Positions 1 to 11,052 of a stretch of 64,000 nt of DNA are shown piece after piece. Position numbers and translations under genes: made by a program. The stretch comes from Camillea tinctor. Its lineage: Eukaryota; Ascomycota; Sordariomycetes; Xylariales; Xylariaceae. Location: NCBI GenBank assembly GCA_022578605.1, contig MU394132.1, positions 1 through 64,000 of the forward strand, in the 5' to 3' direction. Position 1 is the first letter of the stretch; each line of letters opens with the position of its first letter. The notes under the pieces were generated by a model. The model saw only the letters and a list, made by a program, of their open reading frames with translations, made no database searches and was not told where the DNA came from.

Positions 1-3000
1 TAATAAAAAAATATAAAAAATTAAATAAAGTTTAACTTTAAATAATAGCTTTAATTTATAATTATTTTTTAAAATTTTTTAAATAATTTTATATAACTTA
101 ATATATTTATAGTTTAATTTTTTATTAAGTTTTTTTATTTTAATATTTTTAGTAAAAAAATAAACTATATTTCCCTTTTTAAAAGTTAACCTTAACAACC
201 TTTTTTAATTATAATATTTGCTTATTTATTAGCGTATAAATTTTAATTTTATTTTAAGTTTTGCATAAAGCTTTTTAAAACGTTTAAAAGTTAAAATAGC
301 TTTTATACAAACAAGCTTTTAACAAATATTTTTAAAAACTTTAAAAATAAATTTAAAATTTACGTTTATTAAAGTAATTTTAATACTTTTATAAATAAAT
401 ATATTATAAACTAATTATATTATTAAAAGCTTTTTAACTTAATTATTTATTTTATAATTAATATAATATTATAAATATATTTTTACTATTTAATTAAATC
501 ATTTTATTTAACCGTTTACTTATACTTAAAAAGCAATAGTTAACTTATAATTAAAGCTAATTTATGCTATTAATTTTTACTAAAATATTAAGCAAAAAGT
601 TAGTTTTTGGTTTAAAATAATTTTAATTAATAATTTATAAATACTAAAAATATTGCAAAAAAACGTAAATAACAATTATTTAACGTTAATTTTTTTAATA
701 AACGGTATAAAATATGCAAATTTAATAAGTTTATTTATAATTATAAATATGTTATTATATTAAGTATTTATAATAAAGTTTTTTAATAATAATAGTTTAA
801 TAATAAAGTTAAAAGTAATAAATTTTTAAAGTTATTATAAAACTAATAATAATTATAATTTATTATAAAGTTTATACCGTTAAGCTTTAACTTTTACGCA
901 AAAATTATATTATTATAATATTTATTATATTATTAACTTTATTTTAAAAAAAAAATAGTACCATTATAGTTATTTAAAAGTTTTATAAATACTTAAGTGT
1001 TTATATAATAAGTATTTATATATTTTTTATACTAATAGCTTTTATAATTCTTTAAAAACGTTAAGCTTATTAAAACCTTTTAATAATATTAATTAGTTTA
1101 AGTTTTAAATTTATATATATAATTTTTTTAAACTAATACAAATTGCGACTAAAATACGTTATTATAAGTATTCTTTTTTAATTTATTTAAAAATAGTATT
1201 ATTAATTAATACTTATTATTTTTAAAGCATAAGTTATTTATTAATCGCATTAGCTTTTTTATTATTAAAGCCTTTTTTATAAATAATTAAATAGTTAAAC
1301 TTAGCTAAATATTTAGCGTATTACAATTATTTAAAGTTTAATTATTATGTTGTAAAAAAATAAAAAATATTTTTATAATTTATAAACACTTTAACTTAAT
1401 ACATGTTACTTTTTAAATAATGTTAAAATTTCTTAAATGCATTAATAATAACAAAAAATTTTTTATCGTAAATAAAATAATTAAGTTTAACTTTAGTTAA
1501 CTTATATAAATAAAAAGCTATTAAATATAATTTACCTTTATTATTTTTTTATTTTAATTAAGCGCTAAATACAAATTTAAATACGTTTATTTCTAATTTT
1601 ATTAATTGTTAAAAATTATATATTATTAAAACAAGTTTACTTATAATTGCTTCTTTAATAAGTTAAAAAGCTTATTTTTTAAAGTTTATCTACTAAAAAG
1701 TCCTTTTTTTCTATGTAAAATTAATAAAAAATAATGTAAAATTTCCAAATCCTTTAATAAATTTTTAATAATAATTAGCCAATTTAAAAAAAAATTGTAT
1801 TTTTTTAATTAAAATAAGTATTTTTTAATTTTAAATAACTATTACTTTATTAAAATTCATTTAAATATATTTAAACGTAATAATATACTTAAAGTACTTA
1901 ATATATTATATTATAAAAACGCTTTTCTTTAATTTAACTAAAAAATTAGCGTTTTATAAAGCTTAAAATACTTTATATACATATTTTTTATATTTTTTCT
2001 TAATTTTAAAATATATTAATATATTATTAAAGTAATAAATTACAAATACATTTAAATATTTTTAAAATATAAAATTAATTATTTTTTAAAAAGATATTAA
2101 AACATTTATAAGTTTAAAAAGTATAATTAAATATTTAAATAGTTTATATTTTATTTAAAATGCCGTTTTTTACTTATTACTTAATTTAATTTAAATTAAA
2201 TTATATATACTTATAAAGTTTAATTTTATAAACTATTTAGCGCTATATAGCCTATTTTTTATTTTAATAATAAAAAGTAATAAAATTTAGTTTTTAATAA
2301 TAATTTTGTTAAATTATTAATAATTAATAACTATTTATAGCTTTTTATTTTTTTAAGTATAAACATAACTAAATATCTTATAAAAAACTTAAATTATTAA
2401 ATATATCTTTTTTATAAATTAGTTTTTAAATATTTTTTAAGTTTATTAAGTTTTTTTGTGTTTAAGTTATAAATCTTATAAAATTTAAAATGTGTTTTTT
2501 TTTTTAAAACTATTTTATAATCCCACTTAATATACTAAAATAGCTTAATATTAAATTTTTTTTAATATAATTTAATATATTTATAAAAAGCTAATAATAT
2601 GTTTGCTATATAATTACGTTTTTTTTTTAGTTAATATTTAAATATTTCGTTAAAAGTTTAAAGTTTTGTTTATATAAATGCTAAAGTTTATTATATACGT
2701 TTATTATGCTTTTTAACTTACTTATATTTAATTTTTATAAATAATAAAGTTTTTATTATGTTTTTATATTAACGCTTATTTTAATTAAATAAAATTAAGC
2801 GTTATATTTTTTTGTTATTTAATATAAAAAGTAAAAATATTACTTAGCTAATTTTTTAATTAATATTAAAGTTATAATTATATAACTATAATTATTTAAA
2901 AATAATATCGTATCTTTATAAGTTTAAAATGTTAAAAACAACTTATTATATTATACTTTTAAAAATAAAAAAAAGTTAATTAGTTTTTTATTTAATTTAT

Positions 3001-5260
3001 TTATTATTATAAATAAATAAAGTTTTTTTAACATTTTTTAATTAAATTAAAATTAACTTATTTTTTTATAGTAATTATAATTAATTAACTAATTTAAATA
3101 AAATATAATTGCATTTAATTCTGCTATTTATTATAACAATAGCTTTTATATTTTATAGCATAATTTTCTTTAATAGCTATATAGCTGCTTATTATATATG
3201 CGTAACGCTTAAAGCTATTTATAAAAAAGTATTGCTTTTTTATAACTTATTAATTTATAGCTTTATTACAATTAATAATTGTTGTTTAAGTATTTTTATA
3301 TAAAAATATATTTATAATAAACTAAGTTATTAATGCGTTTTTTAAAAAGTTCTTTTTTTTTAAAGTTTTTTTCAAATATTAAATTAATTTATGCGTTTAG
3401 CATTTCTTTTTAAGCCCACTTTTTTATAATATATTAAAGCAACTTTTTATTAATTTAATAATTACATTAACTATACTTATACTTTAAATTCCTTTTTAAG
3501 CAATTTTGCTATTTAAGCCATTTTTACACAGCTAGCATGTAAAAATTATATAATTAAATTTCTACGTACTAGCGCTTATTAGCTAATTTTAGCTTATTAC
3601 GCTAATTATAAAAATTAAACTTTTATTAACGCATAACGCATATACGTTTATTAATGTAAACGTAATTATTAATATATTAAACATAATATAAACGCTTACA
3701 TTAAATAAAATGCTTAACGTAATAATAGCATAATAAGTTTTTTAGCGCTATATTTAAGTTTTATATTATATAAACTTTTATTTAATTTTTATACTTTATT
3801 AAGTTTAATACATTATAAAAGTAATATATATTAAATTAATATAAAATATTGCGCTACGTAAAGATTTAATAGCGTTTTTTTATTATTTATAGCTTAAGCT
3901 TAAATAAAAAAAAGTTAATTAATTTAACTATAATTACTTAAACTTAATTTTATTTAACTTAATTATTAAGTTTTATTTTTTAAGCTTTATATTTTTTAAA
4001 CTATTTAATAAAAACTTAATTTTTTAAAAAATGCTTTAATTATACACATAACTTATAATATTTATGTATATTACATATTAATTATTATATTATGCGCATA
4101 ACTTTTAAAGTGCGTTTTTAACCATTTTTTTTACTTAAACTTTTAAAAATTAAAGTTTATTTTTTAAAGTTGTTACAACGTTAAAAAAGTTAGCAATTTT
4201 TTATAATATGTTTTATTTTATTACAATTAAAACATTTAACCTTAAACATATTACGTTTTTACGTAACTTTTAACTTTATAAAACTTAAAGCAGTTTTATT
4301 TAATATATTAAAAGTAAATACCTTTTTAAATTAAAACTTTAAGTTATAATACTTTTTTTTTTTTGCTTTTATTTAAATTAACAATTATTAATTTTAATTA
4401 CATTATTAACATATTTGTTAAAAGTTTTAAATTAATTTAAACAAATAAGTTTATTTTTAACTAACTTTTTTAATTTTTTATAAAAAGTATTTATTTTTAA
4501 AAACTTATTAACTTAATAGGTTTTAAACGCACACTGCTTAAATAATAAAGCGTAACTTAATACTATACCTTTTTACGTTAAAAATAATAATTTTTAAGCT
4601 ATACTACGCTTTTTATTTAAGTTATTATATATATTACGCAATTATTATTTAAAATTAACGTAATTATTAAACACTTTTTTAATACTTAGCTATTTATCCT
4701 TATTATTATAGCTTAAAAAGTCGTTTAAAGTTAATTTAAACTATTTATATGCATTTTTCGCTAATTATTTTACAATTACAATAATTTAATTAACTAATTT
4801 AATAAAATACTTTTAATAAAAAAACAAATAAGTACGTGCATTAATTAAAAAAGTTTATATATTAATTTTACTATTATACATTTTAAGCATTTTAAGCTTA
4901 AGTTTAATATTAATAAAAAAAGTAATAAAAAATTAAACCACAATATTAACACAAACACGGTTTTAAGTTTTAAACCTTTAAATTTATGCTATAATAACGT
5001 TTATTTAGGCTTTAATTACAGCATACTTAAGGTTTTAAAAGTTGCTACCTTAAAAATTGCCACTTTAAAAGTTGCTTTAAAATCTGGTTTTAATTATTCC
5101 ATTTATAATATTTACGTTATTATTTAAAATTAACAATATTATTAAATAAAAGCTTAAATTATATAACAATTAATTTTTTAATTAACTATAATAAGTTTAT
5201 ATTAATAAAAATATAGTAAATTTTTAAATAATAAAAATAATAAATTACATATAGTAATAT
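1..5260. repeat. A+T-rich, RIP-like gene-free block
   Basis: This stretch is almost entirely A and T, and only scattered G and C survive, mostly inside short words such as AGCT, ACGT, GCG and AAGC. All six frames are full of stops and the longest open stretch (3109-3303) has no protein-like composition, so no gene is supported. The appearance is typical of transposon-derived DNA mutated by RIP (C-to-T changes, mainly at CpA) in filamentous ascomycetes. It runs off the left end of the window and stops abruptly near 5240-5260, where ordinary mixed-composition DNA begins. I could not identify the original element. It might equally be part of a centromeric or subtelomeric A+T-rich isochore. Confidence 0.85.
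5036..5085. repeat. Short imperfect tandem motif in the A+T block
   Basis: Three imperfect copies, about 17 bp apart, of a unit built around TTAAAAGTTGC(T)AC lie near the right edge of the A+T-rich block. They have slightly more G+C than their surroundings and may be a remnant of a tandem repeat in the mutated element. No function is inferred. Confidence 0.4.
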
Positions 5261-5292
5261 CGGCGTATCGAGTAACTAAGTTATAATTTAAG

Positions 5293-5325
5293 CTGCCGAT
5301 TTTGTTTTAACATAAAAACCGGCAG
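5293..5325. repeat. Small inverted repeat at the edge of the A+T block
   Basis: CTGCCG at 5293-5298 is matched by CGGCAG at 5320-5325. Next to the arms the sequence is ATTTT on one side and AAAAAC on the other, so the hairpin stem extends imperfectly around a loop of roughly ten bases. It sits just outside the RIP-like block. It could be a remnant of a transposon end or simply a chance palindrome. Confidence 0.35.
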
Positions 5326-6927
5326 ACCTATATATATATATGAATGAAATATGGCGCCGACTACCGTCGACGCCCCACTAATTACTCCTCCCGTCCTGGC
5401 TTCCCTGGCTGGAATGCTTAGCTAATAGATGTATGGTGGTCTGTGCGTATGTGGCTAGGTTAGGCCGTAACAAAAAGACTTGGCAGTTACGGTTGCGGTT
5501 TGGGGTAACAGTCCATCAATAAAACGGATGCCTAGTATAGGGGTCTGTCTAGAGTTATAGGCCCCTGATGTATGTACATTTAGCGTAGGTTATATGCATG
5601 CCCAGAGAGTTTATAGTAAGAGTGGTGGGGTTATATGCCGTGTTGTTAAAGACATCAAGTCTTGGTGCCCATCAAGGTGGGATGGTGAGACACCAAGTAA
5701 CAATGCCACGGCATGGCATGGCATCGTAAAAGACATGTATGGATCAATATCTAGCATGGCAGTTTTTTAAGACATCACTTTTCGTACTACGATTACGACG
5801 ACACGGGATCGATCAAAGAGAACTTCAAGTACGTATGTTACTTTCAGTAGTAGGTAAGTAGATGGCGATGGCGCAGGCTTGTCTTGGCTGTTGTTGGTTG
5901 GCGGCTTATGATTCGAAATAAGAAGGGTGTAAGGAGGATGTAAGGAATATGTAAGGAAGATGTAAGAATAGCTACCTAACAAACATACCTAAACCTATAT
6001 TTATCACGCATAAAAAGCAAATATCATCTACTTAATAGTAGTGTAAGGCGTAGCACTTGTACTAAGTGTAAGAAGCCTCAATCACCGCCATTGAAGCGGA
6101 GTAGGTTAGGAGCAGACCTGTCTGAGCTCCCTACATTACCAGTCTACCTAGCCAAGGTGGGCAGGTAAGCACGCGACCAAATACCTACACAGGTGTCTCT
6201 AAACGGCCCCGACACATGGGGAAATAGGATAAGTATGTCAGATACGAAGGTTAATCTGCCGTCGCAGGCATGGATTAACAGCAGATCATAGGATGTTTCA
6301 GTTCCCGTCCCCGCAACCTAATTGTAGTATAGGGTTGTGTAGGAATAACACAGACCAAACATAATAAGAGAAACCCACAAAACGCCAAGATGGATCGTCA
6401 GTTGATTGGTGTATACTGGGACCATAGCAGCCACGTAGGGATTAACTAAGCCTTCAGAACGTCGCCGGCTTGGCAGGGAGCATCTGCTGGCCCCGACAAA
6501 GCCAATCGATCGAGTTTTCCGGGGCAAAATGTCGCGCTCCGAAGCTGGGATGCCGAAGGGGCGGTGCTGAAGCCTTCAGCTGGCGATGGTGTTGGAATGC
6601 TGTCGCCAAGGCTCTTGGCTCTTGGCTCTGGTCTTCTCCAAATTGCGGTGATGGCTGGTGTAATGCCATGATGAGGCCAAGATTTTTGTAAACGTAATCA
6701 ACGACGATCTACACCAGTCATGTTAGTGAAACCGGAAGAAGAAAGGAAGCGGATAGCCTCTGAGGTCTTTGGTATAAGTGCGAGATATGCCCACCAGCTC
6801 AAACGTCGAATATTTCTGTGTCATCAAGGAATCATTCTAGAAGTTACTTAACCACACACTACATCGTACATCCATCATCTCTATCAAAACCATCAAACCA
6901 TCAAACCAACAACAACAAACAACCAAA
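5326..6927. other. Intergenic region left of the Cys-rich protein gene
   Basis: Mixed-composition DNA with no credible gene. Open stretches on both strands around 6318-6691 overlap each other, lack family resemblance and have no splice context. Small tandem runs are visible: three GGCAT units near 5711-5725 and about three GGCTCTT units near 6611-6633. The last 100 bp (CA-rich, many CAAAC and ACAAC words before the ATG) look like the 5' leader of the following gene. Confidence 0.6.
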
Positions 6928-7564
6928 ATGAAGTTCACCACAGCTGCCGTCCTCTTCTCCCTCGCTGCCTTCTCGGCCGCCCAGGAAGTCGAGCTCGACG
7001 ACGTGCCCCGGGCCTGCAGCCAGACCTGCCAGGACATCGTCAACCTAGCGACGACCTGCGACCGTCAGAACAACGACAACGACGCAGGCGAGCGCAACTG
7101 CATCTGCAACGGGACCAACGCGCAGACGCAGGCGACCAACTGCGCCGCATGTGCCAAAGCCAACGGGCTGACCGACAACGACAACGGTGAGTCTAGTTTT
7201 TTTTTCTCTCTCTTCTTTCTTCCCATTCTCTTTCGTCCAACAACACACGGGAATCAAAAAAAAAAAAAAATTTTTTTTACTGACATTTTGCGCTTAAGAC
7301 CTCGCCGACCTCATGAACGACTGCGGCTGGAACTACGCCGCCGTGAGCGCCAGCACGGCCTCCGCCACCGCTACTAGCGCCACCGGCACGGGGGCCACGG
7401 CTTCGGCCACCACTACCGGAACTGGCAGCGGGAGCTCCACCACCGGCGCCGCCACCGACGCTGCGGCCACCAGCGCTACGTCCGAGGGCGCGGCTCCCGC
7501 CGCGACCGCGGCCGTAGGCGGGGTCCTGGCCGGGTTGATGATGGCTCTGCCCGCTATGCTGTAA
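6928..7564 (+). CDS. Small secreted Cys-rich protein, putative GPI-anchored
   Basis: Two exons, 6928-7186 and 7299-7564, joined in phase 1 across a GTGAGT...AAG intron that contains a long A run followed by a T run; 174 aa. Residues 1-18 are a typical signal peptide. The mature N-terminal part holds eight cysteines (C30, C34, C44, C58, C60, C72, C75, C95) with a CxC pair, then a Thr/Ser/Ala/Gly-rich stalk (about 100-150), then a hydrophobic C-terminal tail after small residues (Gly/Ala/Ser), as in GPI-anchored wall proteins. The cysteine order resembles, but does not clearly match, the CFEM domain. Such proteins usually sit at the plasma membrane or cell wall, and some act as effectors or haem/iron binders; that role is inference only. 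The location beside a RIP-like block is typical of fast-evolving secreted genes. Confidence 0.8.
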
Positions 7565-9092
7565 AGTTACCGTGGCTTTCAGGCAGTGAAAGGGGGGGTT
7601 AGGAAGATGGGTTGCCTAGTTGCACGCATTCCTTGCTATGAGAACATTCCCTTTGATGATATCCCCTACCTAGATATCAGAGACTAGTTTTAGTATTTTA
7701 ATTCTTCTATTGTATGAGAGGACCATAGTCCGCGAACGACGACGATGCGGACTGGGGAGGAGGGGAGATGAAAAAGAGTTGCTTCAAGAACGGAGATAAC
7801 TAAAAAAAAAGGGGGAAGTGGAGTGGGAGTCCGGTCCTCTTGTACATAATCGGGGGCCGCTGCAACCCAGAAGCGCGCCCCACGAGTTTACGAGTGCGAA
7901 TATAATATTATCTATACCTATCCTATACCCGTTGATGTAAGGGGTCCTTGAATAAATTTCCAGCGACGATCGATCTCCCTGGCATATTAAACAACGCCAT
8001 GTCGATCGATACTTCATTCCGCGTCTCTAAAAGATTCTATACCTATGGAGTAAAAAATATATCATTGCTCCGCCCAGATAATTAACATAGATTTTTGGTA
8101 GTAAAATGAGGACTTGAAGAGGTAAAGGGGCAAAGGGATAGGTTATAATAGTTCTTCGTTATGTAGAAAGTGACAGCCGATGTCCGTCAGGGTAGCGAGC
8201 GTCACCTCGAAGCCGAATCTAGCTCCTGCTATGCAGCTTGCCTAGTATAACTATTGATGCATTCCTCAAGCTAGAAATTTCAGGAGTAGCGTTTCCTGCT
8301 CAGTGTTACCTTTCCATACCTAGCTCAAACACTCGATTGAGAGAGCAAACTGGATTCTGGTATGTTCTTTTTGCAAGTCGGTCGTTTCAAACTCGCTCAA
8401 CACATATACTCAAGTGAGAAGCGCCTGGTTTGTGCGACCACGAAACAGACCCAATGCTATGTTGGTCCCATCGTGATAGTCGGGGTAGAAATCCAAAGGG
8501 AATGGGGTCACTGAGCTGTTTGCAGTTCGTTGCAACAATTCGTCCAGTGGCCATATGATTCGGTCTCGATATTGATTGATACTGATACCAGCCTATATTA
8601 AACAGCCGCCTGAGAAACCTCCTGTTTTACGAGTATGCAAAAATGCTTTTCAGGTTTCACGTACTGCGAATACATTGTGCAATTGTATCAGAATTGCTAT
8701 GTTTGCAGAGTCCACTGGAACGTGTTGCCGTCCCGAGTGCAACGGGACCCTTTGAGGTGATGTTAGATGAGGTTTATAGGATACTGGTACTGGAATTCTG
8801 CGTCACGATCCAGGTATGAGCTGAGTGCCTAAGCAATAAGGGAGAAAATGGATAGCTAAATATTTCCAAACGATCATAGCTCTTAAGAACAGGGCGCCGC
8901 CTGCCTCGAATTGCAATAGGGTGCTGTTGCCAATCTCCCAAGCAACATAGGGCAGGTAATGCGTATCCTTTACTTGTTTGCTGCCAGAGTGTGTCAACAT
9001 TTCTCATAACTTGTTCAGGTGTCTTTGAGACCTGTATTCGACCCTCCCCACCATTGTTTCTGGGTTGATACACAGTGGTACCTAGTGTTATC
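7565..9092. other. Intergenic region between the two secreted-protein genes
   Basis: About 1.5 kb without a supportable gene. An open stretch on the minus strand (8774-9190) overlaps the start of the protease and has no recognisable domain. Two overlapping GATCGAT-type words occur at about 7968-8010. Nothing else of note was seen. Confidence 0.6.
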
Positions 9093-10576
9093 ATGAAGCT
9101 CTTCAATCTCGTCGTCGCTGCCACAGCGTCAACTGTGCTTGCCATAGCACCAATAGTAAACCAAGACCACCCAGACCTTATTGACAACAACTACATTGTT
9201 GTCATGAAGAAAGGGGTCGATCCTGAGGACATTCAGGCTCACTACACCTCGGTGAAAGCTACATCAGCAAAGCTAACTAGCGGGATGAGAGGCTTTGTAA
9301 AACATTTTCAAGTACACACCTTCAATGCATATCACCTCGAATGCGATAATTACATGCTTGAGGATATCCGAGGTCATGAGCTGGTGAGTTAATTGACCCC
9401 TCTATCTCTAAAAAGAATGCACACTTACCTACTTACTTACAACTTAGGTTGACTACATTGCCCAGGATTCCCGGATGACAATCTCAGCTCCTATTCCCAA
9501 GGAAACTATTCTCGGATTGCCGCCGCTACGGCCACGCAATGATAGTCAAACCTCTCCCTGGGGCCTTGGTCGCATATCCCATCGACTTCCGGGCATTACA
9601 AATTATGTTACAGGTGATTGGAACGTGAGCGCTTCGAGGAGCCGGGCTTACATGCTAGACACGGGGATTCGACTCACTCACAAGGCATGTTTGCAGATAT
9701 ATAATCCCAGTAGTGGTGTAATGTCAATGCTGACTATAACTAGGAATTTGGCGGACGTGCGATCTGGGGGACGACTACAATTGACAATGAATCTGTGCGT
9801 ACCCCATTGTATCGGCAGAAGCATTACCCAACAGTCACTAACACATAGTGTAGGACTCTGATAATCAGGGACATGGTACAGCAACGGCTTCTATCGTGGG
9901 AGGCAACTCGGTTGGCGTTGATAAAAACACCCTCCTGATCGCAGTCAAAGTTCTCGGCTCGGATGGAGCAGGGGCAGGTAGCAGTTGCATTGCTGGTATT
10001 GACTGGGGTAAGACGACTGCCATCAGCTTAAGAAGGCCTCGCTGACTCTAGTTGACCATGCTAGCGGTAAAAGACGCCAAGAATGAAAACGCGATGTCAC
10101 GATCTGTGATCAACATGTCCCTCAGAGGGGGGTTTGATCAGGCTACAAACGATGCGATCGCCTCGGCTGCGGAAGCGGGCATGGTGGTAGTGGTGGCAGC
10201 AGGCAATGAGAATGACGACGCGTGCAATGGCTCTCCATCTTCAGCGCCGGATGCCATCACGGTTGCAGCTATCGATGAACAGGATAACCGATCGTCATAT
10301 TCCAGCTGGGGCCGATGTGTGAACATATTCGCACCAGGCGATAACATCAATACGGCATCCTTCGATGGCGACGATACCTACACATCCCCTAGCGGCACAA
10401 GCGTGTCCGCTCCGCATGTTGCTGGCATAGTGACTCTACTGAGGGCACGGGAGAATCTCGCGACAGCACAACAGGTCTCGGATCGGATTTCCGAGATAGC
10501 GACCAGAGATCGGGTGCAGGATGCACACGATAGCGTCAACTTGATCGCCTTCAACGGCAATCCGGCTGAGATGTGA
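9093..10576 (+). CDS. Secreted subtilisin-like serine protease (S8A, proteinase K type)
   Basis: Five exons restored by phase and homology: 9093-9383, 9448-9684, 9744-9794, 9854-10007, 10065-10576; 414 aa. Order: signal peptide (about 1-17), inhibitor I9 propeptide (about 30-105), then the peptidase S8 domain. The catalytic triad is visible: Asp168 in YMLDTG, His200 in GHGT, Ser357 in GTSVSAP, with oxyanion Asn292 in AAGN. The second intron (9685-9743) uses a GC donor (GCATGT) and a good CTGAC branch point; only this choice links the Asp region in frame to the downstream FGGR motif. Some usually strong positions differ: GHGTA instead of GHGTH, and SLRGG instead of SLGGG. Expected to be an extracellular or vacuolar endopeptidase. 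The ATG at 9093 is chosen because the signal peptide starts there. No frameshift or stop, so it appears intact. Confidence 0.85.
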
Positions 10577-10708
10577 AGACAATTTGGCAATGGACCAATT
10601 TCTTTTCTTGTTTGAAGTTCGAGAGGTGTCTTTGATAGCTGGTGGATAATACGATAGAGCTTGGTAGGGAGGATGGTTGAATTGGTTAAAAAAAATTAAA
10701 AATCAAAA

Positions 10709-10776
10709 GAGAGAGAGAGAGAGAATAACCTCGATAAAAGTAAAAGTGAAAGTGAAAGTAAAAGTAAAAGCAAAAG
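10709..10776. repeat. GA dinucleotide run followed by a hexanucleotide tandem repeat
   Basis: A (GA)8 run at 10709-10724 is followed by seven consecutive 6-bp units at 10735-10776 of the form TAAAAG, TGAAAG or CAAAAG. The purine-rich strand lies between the protease 3' end and the MSH3 promoter. A simple-sequence expansion is the plain reading. Confidence 0.85.
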
Positions 10777-10916
10777 TAGAGAAATAGGAGACCCCCCTAT
10801 TGGAAGAGAGCTTGTAACCTAACCATGATGTAATGAACACCTGCACTAAGTGTACACTAGAACAGGTACCTAGCATAAATTAGCAGGGTTAGAATGGTCC
10901 GTGCGGCAAACACTTA

Positions 10917-10940
10917 ACGCGTCCGTGGAATCCAACGCGT
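10917..10940. promoter_or_regulatory. Two MluI cell-cycle boxes (ACGCGT) upstream of MSH3
   Basis: Perfect ACGCGT palindromes lie at 10917-10922 and 10935-10940, 18 bp apart and 113-136 bp before the MSH3 ATG. In yeasts this site binds MBF (Mbp1-Swi6) and drives G1/S transcription of replication and repair genes, including MutS homologues. The short distance to the ATG and the duplication make a functional role likely; that MBF binds here in this species is inferred. Confidence 0.7.
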
Positions 10941-11052
10941 CTTATCAATCTTCGTTACCCCGTACATACACCAATTCCCACCAATTTATATCGCGACATC
11001 ACTAAGTTAGCGCATCCTCTTGGACCCCCCTTTTGCATAGAGCTCCTACAAT

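Noticed and set aside
3109..3303. 64-codon open stretch in the A+T block
   Set aside because: Composition is Ile/Phe/Tyr/Leu-rich as expected from A+T-rich DNA; no domain and no splice or promoter context.
6318..6691. Overlapping ORFs on both strands before the Cys-rich gene
   Set aside because: Several frames are open across the same GC-richer patch, none resembles a protein family, and the plus-strand frame has no leader or stop context typical of these genes.
10051..10084. Apparent frameshift in the subtilase (VDHA in one frame, DAKNEN in another)
   Set aside because: A GTAAGA donor at 10008 and an acceptor at 10064 join GIDW to AVKDAK in frame, so no frameshift is needed.
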